Of a stretch of DNA of 8,796 bases, positions 1 through 6,463 are shown piece by piece (the stretch's first letter is position 1; every line of letters begins with the position of its first letter). A program made the position numbers and the translations under genes. Source of the DNA: CAVSWN01 sp046728115 (GTDB taxonomy: Bacteria > Acidobacteriota > Vicinamibacteria > Vicinamibacterales > CAVVIG01); contig JBKPDW010000030.1 of assembly GCA_046728115.1 (NCBI GenBank), forward strand, positions 1-8,796, in the 5' to 3' direction. Under the pieces are notes generated by a model. It was not told where the DNA came from. It saw only the letters and a program-made list of their open reading frames with translations, and ran no database searches.

Positions 1-858
1 AGCGGGTTCCTTCCACCCCTCGACGCGCGCCGGCAGCAACCGTCCCTCCTCGACGAGTTCCGAGACGAGACGTTTGCCGATCGGCTTCGCCCGTTGTCCT
101 TCGCGGCCCTTCGGCCGCTCCCAGTAGGGTCCCGGCGGCAATCGATCGCGCCAGTCGTCGATGCAGAAGTACCTGCTGATGTCGGTCAGCGTTCCGACGC
201 CGCAGGCTTTCGCTCCGAGGCAAATCAACCGCTTCATGGCTTCCTCGCGGGGCGGCGCCGGGATGTCGAGCACGGTCGTTGGAATGACCCGTTCGGCGAT
301 GTCGTACAGCCGCTCGAAGCCGCGACGGCCGGCGATGGCGACGAGGCCCGCATCGTAGAGGTGCTCGAGCGTGGCTTTTCCCGCGCCCCATCCCCACCAT
401 TTGCCAGAGCGCCGACCCGGCTCGGCCAGATCGCCGGCGGCAATGGGTCCGCGCTCGGCCACTTCAGCGTAGACCCTGGTCATGTACGCGCCGCGACTCG
501 ACGCCATGTATTCCCGCGTTCGATCGGCGCGCATGCGATATCGGATCAGGGGGTACAGCGAGATCGGAAGCAGGCACGCGGCGTGACCCCAGTATTCGAA
601 GAGCTCGCGCTTCTGGTAGGCAAGCAAATCGAGCGCGCTCATTGGATAGGGACCGAGCCGCGCGAAGGCAGGGACGTAGTGAGCGCGGACGAGGACGTTG
701 ACCGAGTCGATCTGGAACGCGTGAATGCGCGCCGCCAGCTTCCGCAGGTGCGATATCGACGCGGTCGCCGGTTTCGGCCCGAACTCCTGTGAACCCACCG
801 CGAGCCGACGCGCCTCGGCGGCCGAGAGCGCGACCGTTCCGCCCTTGTTCGCGTTCAA
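1..858 (-). CDS. YcaQ/AlkX-type DNA glycosylase, 3' end outside window
   Basis: Partial: 286 codons are visible and the C-terminus lies off the left edge. E. coli YcaQ (AlkX, winged-helix HTH_42/DUF1006 family) unhooks interstrand DNA crosslinks and excises bulky alkylated bases. The visible protein follows YcaQ closely. An N-terminal LSAAEARRLA stretch (residues 11-20) is followed by HAFQIDSVNVLVRAHY (46-61), which carries the QxD catalytic signature (Q49, D51). Next come a YPMSALDLL helix (71-79), EYWGHAACLLP (88-98), RYRMRADR (106-113) and KWWGW (153-157). The chosen start is TTG at 858-856. It overlaps the TetR stop as TTGA and places the N-terminus where E. coli YcaQ starts; no upstream ATG or GTG is in frame. 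No clear Shine-Dalgarno is seen, so translation is probably coupled to TetR. The family call is firm; the biological substrate is inferred. Confidence 0.9.
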   Translation of the reverse strand, partial: MNANKGGTVALSAAEARRLAVGSQEFGPKPATASISHLRKLAARIHAFQIDSVNVLVRAHYVPAFARLGPYPMSALDLLAYQKRELFEYWGHAACLLPISLYPLIRYRMRADRTREYMASSRGAYMTRVYAEVAERGPIAAGDLAEPGRRSGKWWGWGAGKATLEHLYDAGLVAIAGRRGFERLYDIAERVIPTTVLDIPAPPREEAMKRLICLGAKACGVGTLTDISRYFCIDDWRDRLPPGPYWERPKGREGQRAKPIGKRLVSELVEEGRLLPARVEGWKEPA

Positions 859-1553
859 GGCCGTGATGCGGCGCGCGTTCGCTCCAGGCCGCGCAGCCAG
901 ATTTCGAGGCCGAATCGAAAGAGTCCGTCCTGGTCGTCCTCGCTGAGGACATCGGCCAATTCGACGAGGGTCGGATACTCGTCTCGCGGCAGCGATTTGA
1001 AGTGTCTGCGCGCCTGCTCGAAGATTTTGCGGCGGCTGCTCCCGCGTCCTGCGGCGAAGGTGGTGAAGCGCGCTTCGTCTGCCGCGAACTCGGTGACGAA
1101 ATTGTTGCAGTGGTACGCCGCGCGTGCCGCCTCGCGATCGCTCAGGCCTGCCTCGCGCAGCACACGGAGCACCGCGTCCACATGGCGGAGCCGCCGCGGT
1201 CCGAAAGGCGGTGTGAGCGCCAGCAGGCGTGCGGCATCGCGATGCTTCAGCAGACCGCGCCGCACGTTCCACGCCATCGCCGTGAGCTGTTCCTGCCAGG
1301 TGCCCGAGGCACGGACGAGGGGAATCTCGCCGCTGATTTCGTCGCCGAGCAGGACGAGCAGCTCGTCCTTGTCGTGAACGTGCCGATACAAGGACGCCGC
1401 TTTCACGCCCAATCGCTCCGCCAACCGTCGCATCGTCAGCTCGTCGAGGCCTACTTCGTCGAGGAGTGCGAGCGCCGCGCGCACGACCTGTGCCTGGTCG
1501 AGCGGCTGGCGCTTGCGGCGGCGGGCGGTGTGCCGGTATGGCACGATGCTCAT
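855..1553 (-). CDS. TetR-family transcriptional repressor (TetR_C_1-like)
   Basis: 232 aa. An Arg/Lys-rich N-terminal tail (7-16) precedes a classic TetR DNA-binding domain. The first helix is QVVRAALALLDEVG (about 22-35) and the helix-turn-helix is LTMRRLAERLGVKAASLYRH (39-58). The family-typical DKDELL follows. The remainder is an alpha-helical ligand-binding/dimerisation domain resembling the TetR_C_1 class (tetracycline-repressor-like). The start chosen is ATG at 1553; a TTG at 1577 would add eight residues and has no Shine-Dalgarno, but neither does the ATG. The gene diverges from the methyltransferase at 1671, and the region between holds palindromes suitable as operators. Its stop overlaps the start of the glycosylase gene, so both should lie on one transcript. 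The likely role is self-repression plus control of the glycosylase and methyltransferase in response to an unknown small molecule (inference). Confidence 0.9.
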   Translation of the reverse strand: MSIVPYRHTARRRKRQPLDQAQVVRAALALLDEVGLDELTMRRLAERLGVKAASLYRHVHDKDELLVLLGDEISGEIPLVRASGTWQEQLTAMAWNVRRGLLKHRDAARLLALTPPFGPRRLRHVDAVLRVLREAGLSDREAARAAYHCNNFVTEFAADEARFTTFAAGRGSSRRKIFEQARRHFKSLPRDEYPTLVELADVLSEDDQDGLFRFGLEIWLRGLERTRAASRP

Positions 1554-1593
1554 GGCGCTGGCGGGTTGACCGCCCAATGCTAGCAGCGTTCGA

Positions 1594-1659
1594 TTGACTC
1601 TTCAACGCTGTACGCATTAAGCTAACATTGTTAATCAAAAGTAATCACAGTTAGCTCAA
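1594..1659. promoter_or_regulatory. Divergent control region with candidate TetR operators
   Basis: This lies between tetR and the methyltransferase and is clearly AT-richer than its surroundings. A 10-bp inverted repeat, TTAAGCTAAC (1617-1626) and GTTAGCTCAA (1650-1659), matches at 9 of 10 positions across a 23-bp spacer. Inside it is a perfect 5+1+5 palindrome, TAACA-T-TGTTA (1623-1633). TAATCA also occurs twice, ten bases apart (1632-1637 and 1642-1647). A sigma-70-like candidate for the methyltransferase is TTGACT (1594-1599), an 18-bp gap, then TAAGCT (1618-1623). The palindromes overlap its -10, as repression would require. A divergent TetR with palindromes in the gap is a standard arrangement; the exact operator is inferred. 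Confidence 0.5.
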
Positions 1660-1670
1660 GGGGAGGAACC

Positions 1671-2339
1671 ATGCTGGCAACGGCGCAGAAAGGCTACAAA
1701 GGGCTTCCGATGGAAGGCGTGATCGCGACGTGGTACGCAAGGAACACCGGCCACAATCTGGACCGATTCGACAAGGAGGCTCGCACGGTCACCGCCCGCG
1801 TGCCGCTCGGCGGACGGGTGCTCGAGGTCGCCCCGGGGCCCGGCTACCTCGCGATCGAACTGGCGAAAAGAGGGCGCGACGTCACGACGCTCGACATCAG
1901 CGAATCGTTCGTGCGGATCGCGCGCCAGAACGCGGAAAAAGCCGGGGTCGCCATCGACATCCGCCACGGCAACGCGTCGGCGATGCCCTTTGCGGACGCG
2001 TCGTTCGACTACGTCGTGTGCGTGGCGGCGTTCAAGAACTTCTCCGATCCGATCGGCGCCCTCAACGAAATGCACCGGGTTCTCGTGCCCGGCGGCGAGG
2101 CATCGATTCTGGACCTCAACAAGGAAGCCGACCGCGACGACATCGACGCCGAAGTGCGGAGCATGCAGTTGTCGCCGTGGAACGCCTGGCTCACACGCTG
2201 GACGTTCCGCACGCTGCTCCTGAAGCGCGCCTACACGCGGCGGGATTTCGAACGGATGGCGGCCGCCAGTCGATTCGGCGCGTGTGACGTGTCACGAGAC
2301 GGCGTCGGGCTCGAAGTGCGGCTCGGGAAAAGAGACTAG
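1671..2339 (+). CDS. Class I SAM-dependent methyltransferase (Methyltransf_11-like)
   Basis: 222 aa, cytosolic. It transfers a methyl group from S-adenosylmethionine to an unidentified small-molecule acceptor. Visible motifs are motif I, VLEVAPGPGYLAIELA (50-65), for SAM binding; an acidic residue ending strand 2, TTLDIS (72-77, D75), for the ribose hydroxyls; motif II around MPFADASFDYVVC (105-117); and motif III, VLVPGGEASILDL (137-149). The last 70 residues are helical and probably hold the acceptor site. The start is well supported: a strong Shine-Dalgarno, GGGGAGGA (1660-1667), lies just ahead of ATG. It diverges from the tetR-glycosylase pair and is probably under the same repressor. 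With a DNA-alkylation repair gene opposite, detoxification of, or self-protection from, a reactive compound is a fair hypothesis, but the sequence does not show the substrate. Confidence 0.9.
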   Translation: MLATAQKGYKGLPMEGVIATWYARNTGHNLDRFDKEARTVTARVPLGGRVLEVAPGPGYLAIELAKRGRDVTTLDISESFVRIARQNAEKAGVAIDIRHGNASAMPFADASFDYVVCVAAFKNFSDPIGALNEMHRVLVPGGEASILDLNKEADRDDIDAEVRSMQLSPWNAWLTRWTFRTLLLKRAYTRRDFERMAAASRFGACDVSRDGVGLEVRLGKRD

Positions 2340-2340
2340 A

Positions 2341-2356
2341 GGCCCGTCTGCGGGCC
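2341..2356 (+). terminator. Short hairpin after the methyltransferase stop
   Basis: GGCCCG-TCTG-CGGGCC forms a perfect 6-bp GC stem with a 4-nt loop, starting two bases after the stop codon. No T-run follows, so it is at best a weak intrinsic terminator or an RNA 3'-end stabiliser. Its right arm overlaps the left end of repeat element A. Confidence 0.35.
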
Positions 2357-3023
2357 GATTCGAGCGCCTTCCACTTGTTCCCGCCTCCGGTGTTCTACTT
2401 TCTGACCGCTGCACGGGCGTCGGCGAGGCGGCTGCTCGCACTCCGTCGCGAGCCGAGATCGTCAGGCCGGAAAAACGTCGCGCCGCTCGCCCTCCGGCCG
2501 CTGCCGCGGCGGTCCGCGGGTGGTTGCGGCGTCGTGCGATCAACAAGCCAGGCCGGGGGACCTCGGGAGGGCCGGGTGACTGCCCGACAGACCGCCGCGA
2601 TTGGGTCGCTTCGCGACGTTTTTCGGCATGCCGCTCGGCCTGACTCACGGCTCACGCCGCGAGTGCGAGCAGCCACCTCGCCGCGGCCGTCGGGCGGGCC
2701 GTTCGAGCCTCGCCGCGTGGAGCTCGCGTGATCGCCGTCCACGATCAACCGCGAGCTGGAGGCGCGCCCGACCGCGTCGATCGCGGAGGGTCACCCGCCT
2801 CTCCCGGGGGTCCAGCTCGCGCTGGTTCCTGCGAGAGGCCTCGACCTGGTACATCGACGCGGGCATCGGCAGGCCAGGCCGGAAGCCGCGGTTGACCACG
2901 CGAGGTCCCCGCGGCGGCGCTCGAATGGCCGGCTCGACGGCCTTCCGTCGACCACGCCCCCGCGCTCGAGTGATCGATGGCGGACCGTCGCGAATACAAC
3001 GAAATGGAAAACGCTCTGAGCCC
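2352..3023 (+). repeat. Repeat element A: noncoding, with terminal inverted repeats
   Basis: This 672-bp element fills most of the gap between the methyltransferase and the propeller gene. Its ends are imperfect inverted repeats: the left end (2352-2376) contains GAGCGCCTTCCACTTG and the right end (3001-3023) contains GAAATGGAAAACGCTCTGAG. Positions 2696-3013 match the reverse complement of 6919-7285 at roughly 85-90% by eye, and 2376-2435 matches the far end of that second copy. About 260 bp (2436-2693) has no counterpart in element B. The core holds several hairpins. The clearest is AGCTCGCG (2721-2728) with CGCGAGCT (2750-2757), plus an inner TGATC/GATCA. Another is TCGACGG-CCTT-CCGTCGA (2934-2951). 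Arg-rich frames here show no domain and are judged noncoding. A MITE-like mobile element or a structured-RNA repeat family are both possible. Confidence 0.75.
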
Positions 3024-3052
3024 CCAGTTCGACGAGTCCAGAGCGCATTTTC
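3007..3052 (+). terminator. Long hairpin at the right edge of element A
   Basis: CGCTCTG (3012-3018) pairs perfectly with CAGAGCG (3039-3045) around a 20-nt loop. The flanking AAAA (3008-3011) can also pair with TTTT (3048-3051) across a small bulge. The A-run before and T-run after would suit a bidirectional terminator between element A and the propeller gene, though the loop is larger than usual. It overlaps the element's terminal repeat. Confidence 0.35.
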
Positions 3053-3075
3053 GTCCACATCACTCTGGAATGACG

Positions 3076-3081
3076 TATGCT
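3076..3081 (+). promoter_or_regulatory. Candidate -10 box for the propeller gene
   Basis: TATGCT is 65 bases ahead of the start codon. The same TA(A/T)GCT hexamer occurs ahead of three other genes here (1618, 3966, 7471). No convincing -35 hexamer is seen at the right distance, so the call is weak. Confidence 0.3.
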
Positions 3082-3146
3082 CGTTCGTCTTGGATCCGCC
3101 GTTCGTCACGTTCGCACGAACGCATCAGTAGAAAGGACGGCACGCC

Positions 3147-3923
3147 ATGGAGACTGGACGACGAGCATTTCTGGCGGCGGTCGGCGTCGGCCTGGTCGGC
3201 ACTCGAGTGGGCGCGCAGTCCGGCGGACGCGGCGCGTCATCCCTGCCGGTTCGCAAAGTGAAAACGACGACGCTCTTCAAGAGTCCGGAGGGATATCCGA
3301 ACGCCATCGCCGTGGCGCCCGAGGGGATCTGGATCGGCGAACAGAAAACCGACAACGCGTGTCTGGTCGACTGGAATGGCAAGCTGCTGAAGACGGTCAA
3401 GACGGAATCGAAAAACACCAGCGGGCTGGCGGTGGGCGGCGGATTCATCTGGATGGCCGCCAACACGGCGCCGAACGGAATTTTTCAAACCGACCTGAAT
3501 TCGAAGACGATCTCCCATCGTCAGATCCCGCTCGGCGGCGGCGGATGTCACGGCCTCGAGTACGTGGACGGCAAGCTGTGGATCGCCGCGCTCAGGCTGC
3601 GCGGCATTCTTCGTGTCGACGCCACAACGTGGGAACCGGAATACCTGATTCCGTACAGCTTCCCGCGCGCGCATGGCGTGGCATTCGACAAGGGAGCCAT
3701 CTGGATGGTGACCGGCACCGACGAGGGCGCCGGGCTGATCAAGTACGACGCCGAGAGCGGGCAGCCGCTCGAGACGGTGCAGTTTGGCGAAAAGGATCCC
3801 GACCCGCACGGACTGGCTTGGCACGACGGCGCCCTCTACAGCTGCGACGCCGGCATTCACCCCGGTTGGCCCGAAAACAAGAGCCCGACGCACAGCTATC
3901 TCTTCCGTATTGATTTCGTGTAG
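3147..3923 (+). CDS. Exported beta-propeller protein with twin-arginine-like signal
   Basis: 258 aa. The N-terminus TGRRAFLAAVGVGLVGTRVGA (residues 3-23) has an RRxFL core, a short hydrophobic stretch and a possible cleavage after VGA (23), pointing to Tat export to the periplasm or cell surface. The mature part contains five similar segments spaced 40-45 residues apart: PNAIAVAPEGIWIGEQ (51-66), TSGLAVGGGFIWMAAN (91-106), CHGLEYVDGKLWIAAL (134-149), AHGVAFDKGAIWMVTG (175-190) and PHGLAWHDGALYSCDA (220-235). This indicates a five-bladed, possibly six-bladed, propeller of the YncE/SMP-30/virginiamycin-B-lyase/glutamine-cyclotransferase type. No catalytic set is recognised, so the activity is unknown and it may be a binding protein. 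An AAAGGA-like ribosome site lies a few bases before the ATG. The kinase 63 bases downstream appears to have its own promoter. Confidence 0.8.
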   Translation: METGRRAFLAAVGVGLVGTRVGAQSGGRGASSLPVRKVKTTTLFKSPEGYPNAIAVAPEGIWIGEQKTDNACLVDWNGKLLKTVKTESKNTSGLAVGGGFIWMAANTAPNGIFQTDLNSKTISHRQIPLGGGGCHGLEYVDGKLWIAALRLRGILRVDATTWEPEYLIPYSFPRAHGVAFDKGAIWMVTGTDEGAGLIKYDAESGQPLETVQFGEKDPDPHGLAWHDGALYSCDAGIHPGWPENKSPTHSYLFRIDFV

Positions 3924-3934
3924 GTTTCTGCCCG

Positions 3935-3971
3935 CGCGCAGATTGCGCGTTGGGCGTCTCTGCACTAAGCT
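3935..3971 (+). promoter_or_regulatory. Kinase promoter with overlapping hairpin
   Basis: TTGCGC (3943-3948), a 17-bp spacer and TAAGCT (3966-3971) form a sigma-70-like promoter. The -10 ends 15 bases before the kinase ATG, predicting a very short leader, which fits the absence of a Shine-Dalgarno there. A perfect hairpin, CGCGCA-GAT-TGCGCG (3935-3949), overlaps the -35. It could be an operator or the 3' end of the propeller transcript. Confidence 0.45.
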
Positions 3972-3986
3972 CAGGCTTCGCCACCT

Positions 3987-6089
3987 ATGCTCGGCAGAAC
4001 CATCTCGCACTACCGCGTGCTCGAGACACTCGGCGCCGGCGGTATGGGTGTTGTCTACAAAGCCGAGGACACCAAGCTGTCGCGTAGGGTGGCACTCAAG
4101 TTTCTGCCGGCCGATCGCTCGGGCGACCAGGACGCCATCAAGCGTTTTCTCCGCGAGGCGCGCGCGGCGTCAGCGCTGAATCACCCGAACATCTGCACGA
4201 TTTACGAGGTCGACGAGTTCGAAGGCGCGCAGTTCATTGCAATGGAATTGCTCGAGGGACACACACTCGAGCAATTGATCAACCGGAAGCCTCTTCCGCT
4301 CGGCACGCTCCTCGACGTGGCCATTCAGATTGCGGACGCGCTCGACACGGCACACGCGCAAAAAGTCGTCCACCGCGATATCAAGCCGACCAACATCTTC
4401 GTCACCACTCGTGGCCGGGCCAAGATCCTCGATTTCGGTCTCGCGAAGCCGGAGGCCGATCGCGACAGTGTGTCCGGCTTCTCGGCCGATTCGACCAGGG
4501 AGGGACGCCACGGGCTCACGACGCAAGGCGTTGCGCTTGGAACCGTCGCCTACATGTCGCCAGAGCAGGCATGCGGCGAGGAGCTGGATGGCCGCACCGA
4601 CTTGTTCTCCTTCGGCGTCGTCCTCTACGAGATGGCGACCGGGCACCGGACGTTTTCAGGTAATACGTCGGCCGTGATCTTCGAGGCCATTCTCAATCGC
4701 GAACCTCGGGCGCCGATGGAGCTGAATCCAGAGATTCCGCCGGAGGTCGAGCGGATCATCGCCAAGGCGCTCGAAAAGGATCGTCACCTCCGGTACCAGA
4801 CCGCAGCGGACATCCGCGCGGATCTCCAACGCGTGAGGCGCGAACGCGAAACAGGTCAGCGGCCATTTCGCAGCGGCAGGGTTCCGGCTGCGAACGCGCG
4901 CAGCGGATCGAGCTGGTTGTCGGCCATAGCCGAGACAGTGGCAGTTCCCCCGCCGCAGACGGCCGCGTCAACGCGGGTCGCCAGGCCTATTCGCCCAGGC
5001 GCGAAACTCGGACGCTGGCCAATTGCCGCCGGCCTTGGCGGTGCCGTGGCGATTCTGATCGCCGCTATCGTGTTGTTCCAGACGCGAGCGCGGCCGGCGG
5101 CTCCAGCAATCGATCAGCAGATCGTCGATCAACCCGCTGCGCCGCCTGGTCAGGCGGAGGCGCTACCTTCCCATCTGACGGTCCCGCCCGCGCGGACCGC
5201 GCCTTTACCAGCGTTGGTCCCGCCGTCGCTTGGCCAGACGGTCGCGCCGCCGTCGCCTGCTGTTTCGCTTCCAGCCGTTCCATCGCCGCCCGCGGCTCCA
5301 ACGGTTTTGCCTGCGCCAGCCCGAGGTGACCCCGATCCGGTTCCCACTCCCCCGCCGATCATCGACTCGAGCGTTGAGGAATTGCGCGTCGCTCGCGCAA
5401 AGTTCGACGCCGCGCTCTACGATCAGGCGATCGCGGATTTGAAGGGCATCGCGGCGCGAAATCCATCCAGCCCGAGCGCGCCGGCGGCGATTCTGCTGAT
5501 TGGCAAAGTGTACGAACGGCAGAACCAGCCCGACGAAGCGGCAGCCGTCTACGTCGAGCTCCGCACCAAGCATCCGTCCAGCGCTGTCGTGCAGGAAGCC
5601 ACGTTCTCGCTGGCCGAGCTCGTCCTCCGCTCGAAGCGCGCTGATCGGGACCAGGGGGCGCGCGAGCTCTTCGGCGAAATCTCGACCAATCATCCCGACA
5701 GTCCGTGGGCGCCACGCGCGCTCGCGCGCAAGGCGGGCGTCGAAGATCGCATGAAGCTGCGAGTCATGGACGCTCAGTTGAATGCGTCCGTGCCAGCCGC
5801 GCTCGTTTCGTATCGAACGCTGATCGAGCGCTATCCTGGCTTCGAGGCAGAAACGTCTCTGGCCAGGCTCGCGGACATGTACGAGGAGTTGAAGCGATTC
5901 GATCTTGCGGCCAGGTCCCTGGACGAGCTTTCGGCGAGGTTTCCAAACAACTCGCGCGACGCAGCCTGGCGCGCCGCCGAGCTGTACGACAAGAGGATCA
6001 AGGACGCGAATGCCGCACGCGCCGCCTACGCACGCGTGCCGGCGACGTCCCCGCACTACAAGGACGCGCAGAAGCGGGCGCAGCGCTGA
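3987..6089 (+). CDS. Transmembrane Ser/Thr protein kinase with C-terminal TPR-like domain
   Basis: 700 aa, PknB-like (Hanks type). The cytoplasmic kinase domain (about 9-283) is complete. It has the glycine loop GAGGMGVV (16-23), VALK with K38, helix-C E57, HRDIKPTN (129-136; catalytic D131), DFG (149-151) and GTVAYMSPEQ (185-194). Threonines 178-179 in the long activation loop are candidate autophosphorylation sites. A juxtamembrane region (284-343) leads to one membrane helix, WPIAAGLGGAVAILIAAIVL (344-363). A Pro/Ala-rich linker (about 370-458) spans the envelope. Residues 462-700 are helical with motifs such as YDQAIADLKGIAARNP, YRTLIERYPGF and LDELSARFPNN, typical of TPR/BamD-like repeats. 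It is probably a receptor-like kinase sensing or docking a protein outside the membrane through its TPR part. The ATG is close behind a good promoter but lacks a ribosome site. Ligand and substrates are unknown. Confidence 0.93.
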   Translation: MLGRTISHYRVLETLGAGGMGVVYKAEDTKLSRRVALKFLPADRSGDQDAIKRFLREARAASALNHPNICTIYEVDEFEGAQFIAMELLEGHTLEQLINRKPLPLGTLLDVAIQIADALDTAHAQKVVHRDIKPTNIFVTTRGRAKILDFGLAKPEADRDSVSGFSADSTREGRHGLTTQGVALGTVAYMSPEQACGEELDGRTDLFSFGVVLYEMATGHRTFSGNTSAVIFEAILNREPRAPMELNPEIPPEVERIIAKALEKDRHLRYQTAADIRADLQRVRRERETGQRPFRSGRVPAANARSGSSWLSAIAETVAVPPPQTAASTRVARPIRPGAKLGRWPIAAGLGGAVAILIAAIVLFQTRARPAAPAIDQQIVDQPAAPPGQAEALPSHLTVPPARTAPLPALVPPSLGQTVAPPSPAVSLPAVPSPPAAPTVLPAPARGDPDPVPTPPPIIDSSVEELRVARAKFDAALYDQAIADLKGIAARNPSSPSAPAAILLIGKVYERQNQPDEAAAVYVELRTKHPSSAVVQEATFSLAELVLRSKRADRDQGARELFGEISTNHPDSPWAPRALARKAGVEDRMKLRVMDAQLNASVPAALVSYRTLIERYPGFEAETSLARLADMYEELKRFDLAARSLDELSARFPNNSRDAAWRAAELYDKRIKDANAARAAYARVPATSPHYKDAQKRAQR

Positions 6090-6128
6090 TCACGGCCGGC
6101 GGAGATTGATTCCTCGGGGCATCTGTCT

Positions 6129-6393
6129 GTCCTTCGTTCCTGGGCCCTGGTTCTTGGTCCGTCCCAGGCCCTTAGTCCGTCCGTCGACCCTGGTGCTTGG
6201 TCCGTCTCCTCATCCCTGGCCCATCCCTGCGTCCTTGAGGTCTCGAGCCTGAAAGCTTGAGGACGATGCGCGGCCTTCGGACTCTGGACGGACTCGGATC
6301 TTGGACGGACCTTGAACCCGGGGATGGACCTGGACCTAAGGACGGACTTCGGACCCTGGACGGACCAGGCACGAGGAACCAAGGCCCAGGGAC
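6129..6393. repeat. GTCC/GGAC-rich array forming a large imperfect palindrome
   Basis: This fills most of the 374-bp gap between kinase and VOC gene. The left half (6129-6234) has seven GTCC and many CCTGG words. The right half (6261-6393) has fourteen GGAC words in 133 bases, including four GGACGGAC blocks (6286, 6303, 6340, 6358). The halves are complementary: 6139-6164 pairs with 6358-6390 with one mismatch and a 7-nt gap. The midpoint near 6248 is marked by CGTCCT (6230-6235) and AGGACG (6260-6265). Spacing is often near seven bases, resembling decayed heptamer tandem repeats. Transcription would yield a long hairpin that could end the kinase message. The frame open through it shows no domain and is judged noncoding. 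Confidence 0.7.
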
Positions 6394-6463
6394 TAATGGC
6401 CTCCATCAGGCATGTCGATCGACCAGCTCCTGCTTCGACTACAGGGTGGGAGGACGAAGCATC

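Noticed and set aside
94..792. Plus-strand open frame of 232 codons
   Set aside because: It is antisense to the YcaQ-like gene, which shows clear family motifs on the minus strand. The plus frame has only compositionally biased sequence.
1002..1583. Plus-strand open frame across tetR
   Set aside because: Antisense shadow of the TetR gene; no domain pattern.
2601..3131. Open frames inside element A, both strands
   Set aside because: Arg/Pro/Ser-rich, no domain, and the equivalent frame in element B is altered by indels not in multiples of three; treated as noncoding.
5205..6056. 283-codon minus-strand frame opposite the kinase C-terminus
   Set aside because: Shadow of the TPR-like coding region, caused by GC-rich codon bias.
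6257..6463. N-terminal extension of the VOC gene by 69 codons
   Set aside because: The extension reads through the GGAC array. A good Shine-Dalgarno and the family's usual N-terminus fit ATG 6464.
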